Shown here piece after piece: positions 51,813-61,265 of a stretch of DNA of 64,000 nt (position 1 is the first letter of the stretch; the number at the start of each line of letters is the position of its first letter). The position numbers and the translations under genes are program-made. The stretch is from Streptomyces cyaneogriseus subsp. noncyanogenus. GTDB lineage: Bacteria > Actinomycetota > Actinomycetes > Streptomycetales > Streptomycetaceae. The stretch lies in the NCBI RefSeq assembly GCF_000931445.1, contig NZ_CP010849.1, positions 1,364,001 through 1,428,000 of the forward strand, written 5' to 3'. The notes below the pieces were generated by a model, which saw only the letters and a program-made list of their open reading frames with translations, ran no database searches and was not told the origin of the DNA.

Positions 51813-52553
51813 TCAGCGTCCGCCCGCCACCCGCAGTACCGCGCCGGTCGTGTACGAGGCGTCGGCCGACATCAGCCAGGCGATGGCGGCGGCGATCTCC
51901 TCCGCCCGGCCCGGGCGGCGCAGCGGGATGGAGTCCGCCATCCGGAAGGCGCGGTCCGGGTCGCCCATCGCGGCGTGCATCTCGGTGTCGATGGCCCCGG
52001 GAGCGACCGCGTTGACCCGGACGCCGTCCGGGCCGAGCTCCTTGGCCAGGCCCACGGTCAGCGCGTCGACGGCGGCCTTGGTCGCCGCGTAGTGCACGTA
52101 CTCCCCCGGGCTCCCGAGGGTCGCGGCGCCCGAGGACACGTTGACGATCACGCCGCCGCCCCGCTCCGTCATGAGCTGCGCCGCGCGCCGGGAGCAGAGC
52201 AGGACCCCCATGAGGTTCACGTCGACGACCCGGCGCAGGGTCTCGGTGGCGGCGTCGGTGAAGCGGCCCAGCGGTCCGGTCACCGCCGCGTTGTTCACCA
52301 GGCCGGTCACCGGCCCGAGCCGCTCCTGCGCCACCTCGAAGAGCCGCTCGACGTCCGCCTCGACCGCGGTGTCCACCCGTACCGCGACCGCGCTCCCGCC
52401 GGCCTCGCGCACGCCGTCCGCGACCGCCCGCGCCGCCGCCTCGTCCCGGACGTAGCCCACCGCCACGTCGTGGCCGTCCGCCGCCAGGCGCAGGCAGGTC
52501 GCCGCGCCGATGCCGCGGCTGCCGCCGGTGACCACCGTGACCGGACGTGACAT
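51813..52553 (-). CDS. SDR-family oxidoreductase
   Basis: The 246-aa protein has TGGSRGIGAATCL, NNAA, Ser in VNVSSGAA and YAATK. It is a classical FabG-like SDR with no evident substrate. The 41-bp leader has tandem GATCGAT units (52577-52594), including the palindrome TGATCGATCA, a possible operator. Confidence 0.9.
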   Translation of the reverse strand: MSRPVTVVTGGSRGIGAATCLRLAADGHDVAVGYVRDEAAARAVADGVREAGGSAVAVRVDTAVEADVERLFEVAQERLGPVTGLVNNAAVTGPLGRFTDAATETLRRVVDVNLMGVLLCSRRAAQLMTERGGGVIVNVSSGAATLGSPGEYVHYAATKAAVDALTVGLAKELGPDGVRVNAVAPGAIDTEMHAAMGDPDRAFRMADSIPLRRPGRAEEIAAAIAWLMSADASYTTGAVLRVAGGR

Positions 52554-52594
52554 GGGAACCCCCTGGAGGCGAATTTGATCGATCATCGATCATC

Positions 52595-53197
52595 CTAGGG
52601 GTACAGGTGCGCCAGGTCATCCCCCTCCAGCGGATAGGGCCGCTCCTCGGGGAGCAGCGCGGCGGCCCGTTCGAGCTCGCCCGCGCGGGCCAGCGCGTGG
52701 ATCTCGTGGGCGAGCGGCGTCACGTCCTCGATGCCGGTGATCCACTCGTCGGCGTACCGCGCCGCCGCCTCGCCCCCGAGCCCCAGCTGGAGCGACCGGT
52801 GGGGCAGCGGACCGAGCCGCAGATCGCGCTCGGGGTCCCACTGCACCCGCGCGGGGGCCTGCTTAAGCCGCCGCTTCCAGTCGGCCGTGTCACCGTGCAG
52901 GGCGGGGACGTGGTGGGACAGGCACGCGTGGCGCAGGGCCCAGGCGAAGCCCTCCCTGCTGATCTCCACGGCGAGGACGGTCTCCTGGTTCTCCTTGGTG
53001 CCCCAGCCGCAGCGGTACATCATCCACAGGAAGGACGGCTTGATCCACGTCATGCGGTCGCGCTTCCAGGAGGGCGGGAAGCGGCCGTCGCGGGCGGCGG
53101 CACGGCCGATGTGCGGGCCGTACGCCTGGTAGACGGTGACGGTGGTGTCGGTGTACCGCGCCCGTATCCGGTACCCGGGGGACTGCTGATCGTTCAT
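52595..53197 (-). CDS. DUF4291-family protein
   Basis: The 200-aa protein shows the family pattern (VTVYQAYGPHIGRAA; RDRMTWIKPSFLWMMYRCGWGTKENQE; VQWDPERDLR). Function unknown. The start is ATG at 53197. Confidence 0.85.
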   Translation of the reverse strand: MNDQQSPGYRIRARYTDTTVTVYQAYGPHIGRAAARDGRFPPSWKRDRMTWIKPSFLWMMYRCGWGTKENQETVLAVEISREGFAWALRHACLSHHVPALHGDTADWKRRLKQAPARVQWDPERDLRLGPLPHRSLQLGLGGEAAARYADEWITGIEDVTPLAHEIHALARAGELERAAALLPEERPYPLEGDDLAHLYP

Positions 53198-53375
53198 GCG
53201 GCACAGCCTGGAGCGGCGCGGCCCCGGTCCGCCACCGGATATCGACCGGCCCGGGGCCGCCGTGCCCGCCTTCCCGGCGGACCGACGGCCGGTGTGATCA
53301 ACTGAACAGGCACCCTGGACCTTCACTCACCGGCAGGGCGCACACTGGAGGCACCCACGGGGTAGGGAGGCGCCC

Positions 53376-54959
53376 ATGAAGACGCTCGCTCACCGGCTCG
53401 TCTCCCGGTCCGCTCCGTGGTGGCGCTCGGCCGCCGCCGCGCTGGCGGGTGCCCTGCCCGTGCTCGCCTTCCCGGCCCCGGGCCTGTGGTGGTGGGCCTG
53501 CGTCGCCCTGGTGCCCTGGCTGCTGCTGGCCCGCGGCGCGCCGACCGGGCGGCGGGCGGCGTACGACGGCTGGTGCGGCGGGTTCGGGTTCATGCTGGCG
53601 ATGCACCACTGGCTGCTGCCGAACCTGCACGTGTTCACGTTCGTCCTCGCCGCGCTGCTCGGCGCGCTGTGGGCGCCCTGGGGCTGGCTGGTGCGCCGCA
53701 CGCTGGGCGGGACGCCCTCGCCGGGCCGGGTGGCGGTGGCGCTCCTCGTCCTGCCGTCGGGCTGGCTGGCCATCGAACTGGTCCGCTCCTGGCAGGGGCT
53801 GGGCGGCCCCTGGGGCATGTTCGGCGCCAGCCAGTGGCAGGTGGCGCCGGCGCTGCGGCTGGCCGCGGTGGGCGGGGTGTGGCTGATCAGTTTCCTGCTG
53901 GTGGCGGTCAACGCCGCCGTCGCCGTCCTGATCGCGCTGCGCCGGGCCCGGGTGGCCGCGGTGGCCGGTCTGGCCGTCTGCGCCGTCGCCGTCTCGGCGG
54001 CCTGGGCGTGGACCCCGCGCCCCGGCACCGACGAGCGGGCGCGGATCGCCGTGGTGCAGCCGGGTGTCGTCGCGGGCGCGCACAGCCCCGACCGCCGGTT
54101 CGACCGCGAGGAGGAACTCACCCGCCGCCTGGCGGGCCGGGGCGTGGACCTGATCGTGTGGGGCGAGAGCAGCGTCGGCTTCGACCTGGACGAGCGGCCC
54201 GATCTGGCGCGGCGGCTCACGGCGCTGTCGCGCGAGACCGGCGCCCGCCTGCTGGTCAACGTGGACGCGCGCCGCTCGGACAAGCCCGGCATCTACAAGA
54301 GCTCGGTGCTGGTCGGCCGGGGCGGCCCGACCGGGGACCGCTACGACAAGATGCGGCTGGTCCCCTTCGGCGAGTACGTCCCGGCCCGTTCCCTGCTCGG
54401 CTGGGCCACCTCCGTCGGCGAGGCGGCGGGCGAGGACCGCAGGCGCGGCTCGGCGCAGGTGGTGATGGACGCCGGGGACGGGCTGATGATCGGCCCCATG
54501 GTGTGCTTCGAGAGCGCCTTCGCCGACATGAGCCGCCATCTCGCCGAGGGCGGCGCCGAGGTGCTGATCGCCCAGTCGTCGACCTCGACGTTCCAGCAGA
54601 GCTGGGCACCGCGGCAGCACGCCTCGCTGGCCGCGCTGCGGGCCGCCGAGACCGGCCGGCCCATGGTCCACGCGACGCTGACCGGGGTCTCGGCCGTGTA
54701 CGACGCGAGCGGGGCGCGTGTCGGGCCGTGGCTCGGCACCGGCGCGTCCGCCGCGTACGTCCACGACGTCCCGCTGGCGCACGGCAGCACGCCCTACGTC
54801 CGCCTCGGCGACTGGCCGGTGCACGCGGCGCTGCTGATCCTCGCGGCCTGGGGCGCCGCCGAGGGCGTACGGGCGCTGCGGCTCAGGCGGCCCGCTCCTG
54901 GACCTCGCGTACCACCCGCTCGCACAGTTCATGGGTCTCCAGCGCGTCCCGGGCGCTGA
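53376..54959 (+). CDS. lnt: Apolipoprotein N-acyltransferase
   Basis: The 527-aa protein has an N-terminal membrane region of about six helices and a nitrilase-type domain with Glu (LIVWGESS), Lys (YDKMRLVPFGEYVP) and Cys (GPMVCFESAFAD). Lnt adds the third acyl chain to lipoproteins; Streptomyces usually carry two homologues. AGGGAGG lies six bases before the ATG. The last 77 bp overlap the convergent oxidoreductase gene. Confidence 0.94.
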   Translation: MKTLAHRLVSRSAPWWRSAAAALAGALPVLAFPAPGLWWWACVALVPWLLLARGAPTGRRAAYDGWCGGFGFMLAMHHWLLPNLHVFTFVLAALLGALWAPWGWLVRRTLGGTPSPGRVAVALLVLPSGWLAIELVRSWQGLGGPWGMFGASQWQVAPALRLAAVGGVWLISFLLVAVNAAVAVLIALRRARVAAVAGLAVCAVAVSAAWAWTPRPGTDERARIAVVQPGVVAGAHSPDRRFDREEELTRRLAGRGVDLIVWGESSVGFDLDERPDLARRLTALSRETGARLLVNVDARRSDKPGIYKSSVLVGRGGPTGDRYDKMRLVPFGEYVPARSLLGWATSVGEAAGEDRRRGSAQVVMDAGDGLMIGPMVCFESAFADMSRHLAEGGAEVLIAQSSTSTFQQSWAPRQHASLAALRAAETGRPMVHATLTGVSAVYDASGARVGPWLGTGASAAYVHDVPLAHGSTPYVRLGDWPVHAALLILAAWGAAEGVRALRLRRPAPGPRVPPARTVHGSPARPGR

Positions 54960-55788
54960 GCACCTTGCCCGCGCGCACGGCGTCGAGGAAGGCGAGCACC
55001 GCCTGCTCGATGCCGCGCTGCCGGGCCACCGGCACCCAGTCCCCGCGCCGCCGCACGGTCGGCTGCCCCTTGTGGTCGATCACCTCGGCGAGGTTGACCA
55101 CCTGCCGTTTGGCGTCCCGCCCGGAGACCTCCAGGATCTCCTCCGTCGAGCCGCTGAGCCGGTTCATCACGCCGAGCGCGGTGAAGCCGTCCCCGGCGAG
55201 CTGGAGCACGACGTGGTGGAGCAGCCCGTCGACGGCGCGGGCGCGGACGGTGACGTCGTCGATCGGGCCGGGCGCGAGGAAGCGCAGCGTGTCGACGACG
55301 TGGATGAAGTCGTCGAGGATCATCGTGCGCGGCCGCTCCGGCAGCCCGGTGCGGTTCTTCTGCAGCAGGATCAGCTCGCGCGGGTGCTCGGCGCACTGTG
55401 CGTAGCCGGGGGCGTGGCGGCGGTTGAAGCCGACGGCGAGGCTGACGCCCCGCTCCTCGGCGAGCGCGACCAGCCGCCGGGAGTCGGCGAGTTCGTAGGC
55501 GAGCGGCTTGTCGACGTACGTCGCCACGCCCGCCTCCAGCAGCCGGGTCACGATCTCGGGGTGGACGTCGGTGGGGGCGTGCACGAAGGCCGCGTCGAGG
55601 TCCTGGGCGAGCAGCGCGTCGAGGCCGGCGTGGCGCCGCTCCGGCGGGAGGTGCAGGCCGTCGGCGACCCGGGTCAGGGTCGCGGGGGTGCGGGTCTGCA
55701 GGTGCAGCTCGACGCCGGGCTGGAAGGCGAGTACCGGGAGGTATGCCTTCTGCGCGATGTCGCCGAGTCCGATGCAGCCGACCTTCAC
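54883..55788 (-). CDS. Gfo/Idh/MocA-family oxidoreductase
   Basis: The 301-aa protein has an N-terminal Rossmann motif (GCIGLGDIAQKAYLPVL), the family DKP motif (YVDKPLAYE, usually EKP) and GFNRRHAPG. The substrate is unknown, probably a sugar or polyol derivative. It converges on lnt with a 77-bp overlap. Confidence 0.9.
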   Translation of the reverse strand: MKVGCIGLGDIAQKAYLPVLAFQPGVELHLQTRTPATLTRVADGLHLPPERRHAGLDALLAQDLDAAFVHAPTDVHPEIVTRLLEAGVATYVDKPLAYELADSRRLVALAEERGVSLAVGFNRRHAPGYAQCAEHPRELILLQKNRTGLPERPRTMILDDFIHVVDTLRFLAPGPIDDVTVRARAVDGLLHHVVLQLAGDGFTALGVMNRLSGSTEEILEVSGRDAKRQVVNLAEVIDHKGQPTVRRRGDWVPVARQRGIEQAVLAFLDAVRAGKVLSARDALETHELCERVVREVQERAA

Positions 55789-55949
55789 GGAGTTCTCCTC
55801 TGGTTGCCGACCTGGGTGTGCTGCGCAGCATACGGCGGCCGCCGGTCGGGCGATCCCGTGGGAAGCCGCGCGGGAACGGCGCGGGCCCGGCCTTCGGCCG
55901 CGGCTGAAAACCCCTGGCCGGCCGGGCGGCGGCGGGCGAGGATGCGGTC

Positions 55950-56465
55950 ATGACCACGACCGAGCGCCGCACACCCGCCCCCGCCGCCGACGAACGCACC
56001 ATGCTGGAGGGCTGGCTGGACTACCACCGGCACACGCTCGCCCACAAGTGCGAGGGCCTGACCGACGCGCAGCTCCGGACCGCCTCGGTGCCACCGTCCG
56101 AGCTGTCGCTGATGGGGCTGGTGCGGCACATGGCCGAGGTGGAGCGGCACTGGTTCCGCAGAGTGCTGGCGGGCGAGGACGCGGGCCCCCTCTACTACGG
56201 CGACGAGGACCCGGACGGCGAGTTCCACCCGACCGAGGCGGACACCTGGCAGGAGGCGTACACCGCCTGGCAGGGCGAGATCGCCGTCGCCCGGCGCACC
56301 GCGGCCGGCTTCGTCCTGGACGACGTGTCCCGGGGGAAGAGCCGGTTCACCGAGGAGCCCTACAGCCTGCGGTGGATCTACACGCACATGATCGAGGAGT
56401 ACGCCCGCCACAACGGCCACGCCGATCTGGTCCGCGAGCGCCTCGACGGTGCCACCGGGGAGTGA
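55950..56465 (+). CDS. DinB/DUF664-family protein
   Basis: The 171-aa protein is a four-helix DinB_2 protein (LLGWLDYHRHTLAHKCEGL-like start; LVRHMAEVERHWFRR; TYTHMIEEYARHNGHADLVRE). The metal-binding histidines are present. Members often are thiol-dependent transferases; the specific role is unknown. Confidence 0.88.
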   Translation: MTTTERRTPAPAADERTMLEGWLDYHRHTLAHKCEGLTDAQLRTASVPPSELSLMGLVRHMAEVERHWFRRVLAGEDAGPLYYGDEDPDGEFHPTEADTWQEAYTAWQGEIAVARRTAAGFVLDDVSRGKSRFTEEPYSLRWIYTHMIEEYARHNGHADLVRERLDGATGE

Positions 56466-56651
56466 CGCCCCGTCCGGCCACCGGTGGCCGGACGTCCGCG
56501 CCGGAGAAGCGGGGCGGGACAGCCGTACAGGCGGCAGCGGTGCCGTCCCCGCAGGTCCGGGGCGCTCCCCCCGGGGCCGGGCATCACCCGTGCGGGGCAT
56601 CCTGCGCCCGTCCGCCGCCCCCGACGCGCCGGAACCAGCAAAGTGGCGCGG

Positions 56652-57152
56652 GTGCATCGAACGACGACCACCGCGACGCTCCTGTTAACCGTGGCTGTCT
56701 CGGCCCTGACCGGCTGTGTGACGCTCCAGCGCCCGCCCGCCCCCGCGCCGTCCGCGACGCCGACCGCGCCGTCCGCACCCCGTCCGGACGGCGCGCCCGA
56801 ACCACGGGTGGTGCAGGCGCCCGCCCGGGAGGCCCTGGAGATGATCGGTCCCTCCCGGCCGGCGGCACCGTCCCCGGCCGTATCGCGCCGCACGCCCGCC
56901 CCGGCCGCCGCGCCGCCGCGGCAACCCTCGGCCGTCCGGCCGGAGCCCCGTCCGCGACCGGCGCGCCCGGAACCCCGCGAACCCGCGCCGCCCGCCCCGC
57001 GGCGCCCGCGCGCCGCTTCGCCCGGCGCCGCGAACCCGGCCGGGCGCGGCGGGCCCGGGAACGCGGGCGTGTGCTCCCTGGGCAGGACGTACGGCGGGTG
57101 GCGGGCCGACAGCCCGGAAGCGGTGATCTGCAAGCGGACGTACGGCCGTTGA
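56652..57152 (+). CDS. Proline-rich lipoprotein
   Basis: The 166-aa protein has a lipoprotein signal (VHRTTTTATLLLTVAVSALTGC, lipobox LTGC), a long Pro/Ala/Arg disordered segment and a C-terminal motif with two cysteines (CSLGRTYGGWRADSPEAVICKRTYG). The tail probably folds via the disulfide. Function unknown. GTG at 56652 is the start. Confidence 0.7.
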   Translation: MHRTTTTATLLLTVAVSALTGCVTLQRPPAPAPSATPTAPSAPRPDGAPEPRVVQAPAREALEMIGPSRPAAPSPAVSRRTPAPAAAPPRQPSAVRPEPRPRPARPEPREPAPPAPRRPRAASPGAANPAGRGGPGNAGVCSLGRTYGGWRADSPEAVICKRTYGR

Positions 57153-57236
57153 GGCCGGGGCCCGGCGGCGGGAGACCGGCCGCCGGGCCCCGGCCTCAAC
57201 GGGGCGAGCGGCACCCCGGAGCCGGGCCGCCCGCGG

Positions 57237-57782
57237 TCAGAACCCTTCCTGGGGGCGCTGCCGCGGTGGTCCCCACGGACCGCCCTCCGGGGACGCTCCG
57301 CGCGACCCGTCCTCGTCCAGCCGCCGGGCCAGCCGTCCGATGGCCGTCCGTACGCCCTCGCCGTAGCCGTCGTCGCCCAGTGCCCCGGCCGCGCCCCGCG
57401 CCCGCCGCAGATGCGCGCGGGCGGCCTCGCGCCGGCCGAGCCGGGCGTAGTCGGCGGCCAGGTTCAGATGGAGGGCGGGGTACAGGGCGCGCGCGGCGAG
57501 CGCCCCCCGGTGTCCGGCCGGGCGGCCGCGCGCGAGTTCCTCCGCGGCCGACAACGCGCGCAGGTCCCAGGCGAGTTCGTCGGCGGGGTCGTCCTGGGTG
57601 TCGGCCAGGTAGTGGGCCAGGGTGCAGCGGTGGAACGGGTCGCCGTGCTCGCCGATCTCGGCCCAGAGGCCGAGGAAGCGCTGCCGGGCCTCCTCGCGGT
57701 CGCCCGCGTGGTGCAGCATGACGGCCTGCCCGATCCGCGTCAGCAGGGCGTCCGGCGCCGCCTGCTCCTGTCCCTCGGCCAC
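57237..57782 (-). CDS. TPR-like cytoplasmic protein
   Basis: The 181-aa helical protein resembles a tetratricopeptide protein (AVMLHHAGDREEARQRFLGLWAEIGEHGDPFHRCTLAHYLADTQDD; LNLAADYARLGRREAARAHLRRA). Role unknown. GTG at 57782 is chosen because GGAGG lies five bases upstream; an upstream GTG (57836) lacks one. Confidence 0.72.
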   Translation of the reverse strand: MAEGQEQAAPDALLTRIGQAVMLHHAGDREEARQRFLGLWAEIGEHGDPFHRCTLAHYLADTQDDPADELAWDLRALSAAEELARGRPAGHRGALAARALYPALHLNLAADYARLGRREAARAHLRRARGAAGALGDDGYGEGVRTAIGRLARRLDEDGSRGASPEGGPWGPPRQRPQEGF

Positions 57783-57909
57783 CGTGTCCTCCGCACCGCT
57801 CGTCGGCTGTCTCCCGACGACGCTAGCGGCAGACACCGGCGATCCCGCTCAGGCGGCTCCGTACGGCCGCGGGGCGGGCCCGCCGGCGGACGGCCCCGCG
57901 GCCCGGCGC

Positions 57910-58593
57910 TCAGCCCAGGTTCGGGATGCGCCAGTCGATCGGCTCGTGCCCCTGCCGGGCGACGGCCTCGTTGATCTGCGTGAACGGACGGGAACCGAAG
58001 AACTTCTTCGCCGACAGCGGCGAGGGGTGCGCGCCCTTGACGACCGCGTGCCGCGACTCGTCGATCAGCGGCAGCTTCTTCTGCGCGTAGTTGCCCCACA
58101 GCACGAACACCGCCGGGTCGGGGCGGTTCACCACCGCCCGGATCACCGCGTCGGTGAACAGCTCCCAGCCCCGCCCCTTGTGCGAGTTGGCCTCGCCGGC
58201 CCGGACCGTGAGGACCGCGTTGAGCAGCAGCACGCCCTGCTCGGCCCACGGCATCAGGTAGCCGTTGTCCGGGATGGGCGTGCCCAGCTCCTCGTGCATC
58301 TCCTTGTAGATGTTGCGCAGGGACGGCGGGACCTTCACGCCCGGGCGGACCGAGAAGCACAGGCCGTGGCCCTGGCCCTCGCCGTGGTAGGGGTCCTGTC
58401 CGAGGACGAGGACCTTCACCCGGTCGTACGGCGTGGCCTCCAGGGCGGCGAAGACCTCCTCGCGCGGAGGGTAGACGGGACCCCGCGCGCGCTCCTCCTC
58501 GACGAACTCCGTCAGCTCCTTGAAGTAGGGCTCCTGCAGTTCGCCCCCCAGCACCTCGCGCCAGGACTCGGGCAGCATGGCGATGTCGGTCAC
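57910..58593 (-). CDS. ung: Uracil-DNA glycosylase (family 1)
   Basis: The 227-aa protein has the UDG motifs VLVLGQDPYHGEGQGHGLCFSV (Asp water-activating residue), LLLNAVLTV and GAHPSPLSAKKFFGSRPF (His). It removes uracil from DNA. GTG at 58593 has AAGGAAG eight bases upstream. Confidence 0.95.
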   Translation of the reverse strand: MTDIAMLPESWREVLGGELQEPYFKELTEFVEEERARGPVYPPREEVFAALEATPYDRVKVLVLGQDPYHGEGQGHGLCFSVRPGVKVPPSLRNIYKEMHEELGTPIPDNGYLMPWAEQGVLLLNAVLTVRAGEANSHKGRGWELFTDAVIRAVVNRPDPAVFVLWGNYAQKKLPLIDESRHAVVKGAHPSPLSAKKFFGSRPFTQINEAVARQGHEPIDWRIPNLG

Positions 58594-58715
58594 GTCGGCT
58601 TCCTTACCGTGTGCGGTCGCTTCCAGGCCACAGAACCTACAGGCGGCCACTGACAGCCGGTCCCCCGGGCCGGATCCCGGACCCGGGCCCCGGCCGGCAG
58701 GTCCCGGGTCCCGTC

Positions 58716-60308
58716 CTACCAGCTCGTCTTGCGGTGCAGCTCCCACATCATCATCACCGTCGACGGGTCCAGTGCCCGCTCCGCGCCGGATATGTCCTCG
58801 CTGGCGGCCACGTACTGCTTGCCCTGCCACAGCGGCAGCAGCCGCACGTCGTCCACGAGTATCCGCTGGGCCTGCTCGAACTCCTCCACCACGGCGGCGC
58901 GGTCGCTCTCGCGGCGGGAGCGGGGCAGCAGCTCACGGGTGATCTCCGGGACCGGGTAGGGAGTCCCGAGCGCGTTCTGCTCGCCGACGAAGGGGGCGAT
59001 GAAGTTCTCCGCGTCGGGGAAGTCGGGGAACCAGCCGCGCCCGAAGACCGGGTACTCGCCCTTGCGGTACCCCTCCACGTACGTCTTCCAGGGGCGGCTC
59101 TGGAGGGTGACCGTGAACAGGCCGGACGCCTCGAGCTGCCGCTCCAGCTCCTTGAACTGCGCGGCGGTCTGGGAGCCGTAGCGGTCGGTGGTGTACCAGA
59201 GGGTGAGCGGGACAGGCTCGGTGATGCCGGCCCGGGTGAGGATCGCGCGGGCCTTGGCGGCGCTGGGGTCGCCGTAGTCGTCGAAGAAGTCGGTGGTGTG
59301 GCCGGTCAGGCCGGCGGGGACCATGGAGTACAGCGGCTCGACCGTGTCCTGGTAGACCTTGTGCGCGATGGCCGCCCGGTCGACGACCTGGGCGACGGCC
59401 CGGCGCACGGCCTTGCGGCCCGCCCACGGGTCGTCGGGGTCGAAGACCAGATAGCTGATGTCGGTGCCGGCGCCCTCGAGGAGCTGGAGGTCCTCCTCCT
59501 TCGCGGCCCTGCCCTGGAGGGTGACGATGTCGTCCGGGGCCAGTCCGCGGTAGGTGACCTGGATCCGCTGCTCCCGCAGCGCCTTGACCATCGAGGGCGA
59601 GTCCGGGAAGTAGCGGATCGTCACGGCGTCGTTGCGGCGCTCGGCGAAGCCCTTGTAGCGGTCGTTGCGCACGAGTTCGGCCTGCCGGCCCTCCTCGTAC
59701 GAGGCGAGCGTGTAGGGGCCGGAGCCGAGGATCTCGCCGTCCTCGCGGACCGCGTCGGCCGGATAGCTGCCGGGGTCCACGATCGACAGCGCGGGGGTGG
59801 CCAGGACGAAGGGGAACGTGGCGTCGGGCTTGTTCAGATGGAAGACGACCTCGCGCTCGCTCGGCGCCTGGACGCGGTCCAGGCTGCCCAGCAGACCGGC
59901 CGGGCCGCCGTCGACGTCGATGGCGCGGATCCGGTCGATCGAGTGCTTGACGGCCCGGGCGTCCAGCGCTCCCCCGTCGGAGAAGGTCAGGCCCGCGCGC
60001 AGCTCGCAGCGGTAGACCCGGTGGGCCTCGTCGGTGAAGGCGCACTGCTCGGCGGCGTCCGGCTGGGGGGTGGTCGCCCCGTTCGGGTAGCTCAGCAGCG
60101 TCTGGTAGACGTTGCGGAACAGCTCCCACGAGCTGTCCCAGGAAGCCGCGGGGTCCAGCGTGCTGGGGGCGCTGGTCGTGCCCACCAGGATCGGGCCCTC
60201 CTCGTCCGGGGTACCGGACGACAGCAGTCCGCACCCGGTGAGCAGGGACGACAGGGACGCGATGGCCGCCACCCGCCGCAGGCATCGGTTCCGCTTGAAC
60301 ACGCGCAC
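58716..60308 (-). CDS. Oligopeptide-type ABC transporter substrate-binding lipoprotein
   Basis: The 530-aa protein has a lipoprotein signal (lipobox LLTGC) and the SBP_bac_5 fold (TTSAPSTLDPAASWDSSWELFRNVYQTLL; HSIDRIRAID; AVAQVVDRAAI; WFPDFPDAENF). It should capture peptides or similar ligands at the outer membrane face. No permease or ATPase gene is adjacent. GTG at 60308 follows GAGGAGC. Confidence 0.9.
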   Translation of the reverse strand: MRVFKRNRCLRRVAAIASLSSLLTGCGLLSSGTPDEEGPILVGTTSAPSTLDPAASWDSSWELFRNVYQTLLSYPNGATTPQPDAAEQCAFTDEAHRVYRCELRAGLTFSDGGALDARAVKHSIDRIRAIDVDGGPAGLLGSLDRVQAPSEREVVFHLNKPDATFPFVLATPALSIVDPGSYPADAVREDGEILGSGPYTLASYEEGRQAELVRNDRYKGFAERRNDAVTIRYFPDSPSMVKALREQRIQVTYRGLAPDDIVTLQGRAAKEEDLQLLEGAGTDISYLVFDPDDPWAGRKAVRRAVAQVVDRAAIAHKVYQDTVEPLYSMVPAGLTGHTTDFFDDYGDPSAAKARAILTRAGITEPVPLTLWYTTDRYGSQTAAQFKELERQLEASGLFTVTLQSRPWKTYVEGYRKGEYPVFGRGWFPDFPDAENFIAPFVGEQNALGTPYPVPEITRELLPRSRRESDRAAVVEEFEQAQRILVDDVRLLPLWQGKQYVAASEDISGAERALDPSTVMMMWELHRKTSW

Positions 60309-60442
60309 GCTCCTCGATCCGCCGTACCAAGGGTCGGCAGACCATACCGCAGCGTCCCGGTGGCTGAACCCCCTGTGAACGGCATGTGGATCACGAGGGA
60401 GACGACGGCCTCGTCAGGGGCGGGTCGGGGCGAGCCGCGGCT

Positions 60443-60477
60443 CGGCGTGGGGCCGCGCGCCGAGCGGCCCCACGCCG
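60443..60477 (-). terminator. 14-bp stem terminator of the SDR pair
   Basis: A perfect 14-bp stem (60443-60456 with 60464-60477) with a 7-base loop lies 10 bp after the SDR stop codon. Confidence 0.65.
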
Positions 60478-60487
60478 GTGCGTCCCG

Positions 60488-61255
60488 TCAGGCCACGCCG
60501 GCGTTGAGGAAGATCCCGCCGTCGACGACCAGCGTCTGGCCGGTGATCCAGTCCGACTGCGCCGAGGTGAGGAAGGCGGCGGCCCCTCCGATGTCGGAGG
60601 GCACGCCGAGCCGGCCCAGCGGGTAGGCCGCGGCGGCCTCCGCCTCGCGGCCCTCGTACAGGGCGGCGGCGAACTTGGTCTTCACCACGGCCGGGGCGAT
60701 GGCGTTGACCCGCACCTTGGGCGCGAACTCGTGCGCGAGCTGCACGGTCAGGTTGATCATCGCGGCCTTGCTGATTCCGTAGGCGCCGATGAAGGGCGAG
60801 GCCGACAGCCCCGCGACGGAGGCGATGTTGACGATCGCGCCGCCGTTGTCCTTCTGCCAGGCGTGCCAGGTGCGCTGGGCGAAGCCGAGCGCCGAGACCA
60901 CGTTGGTCTCGAAGACCTTGCGGGCCACGTTCAGGTCGAGGTCGGCGATCGGCCCGAACACCGGGTTGGTGCCCGCGTTGTTGACCAGGTAGTCGACGCG
61001 GCCGAACGCCTCCATCGTGCGCTCGACGGCGGCGGCCTGGTGGGCCTCGTCGTGCGCCTTGCCCGCGACGCCGATGACCCGGTCGGCGCCGAGCCGGTCG
61101 ACGGCCTCCTTCAGGGCGTCCTCGTTGCGGCCGGTGATGCACACCCGGTCGCCGCGCGCGACGAGCGCCTCGGCGACGCCGTAACCGATGCCGCGGCTGG
61201 CGCCCGTGACGAGCGCGACGTTGCCCGAGAGCTCGGGGAGTTCTGCGGAAGTCAT
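60488..61255 (-). CDS. SDR-family oxidoreductase (FabG-like)
   Basis: The 255-aa protein has TGASRGIGYGVAEAL, NNAG and YGISKAAM. It lies 10 bp downstream of the next fabG, in one operon. A 3-oxoacyl reductase or related role is likely but unproven. Confidence 0.9.
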   Translation of the reverse strand: MTSAELPELSGNVALVTGASRGIGYGVAEALVARGDRVCITGRNEDALKEAVDRLGADRVIGVAGKAHDEAHQAAAVERTMEAFGRVDYLVNNAGTNPVFGPIADLDLNVARKVFETNVVSALGFAQRTWHAWQKDNGGAIVNIASVAGLSASPFIGAYGISKAAMINLTVQLAHEFAPKVRVNAIAPAVVKTKFAAALYEGREAEAAAAYPLGRLGVPSDIGGAAAFLTSAQSDWITGQTLVVDGGIFLNAGVA

Positions 61256-61265
61256 GTCCCTGTCC

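Noticed and set aside
52576..52594. Short tandem repeats as a CRISPR remnant
   Set aside because: Units are 7 bp and contiguous without spacers or cas genes.
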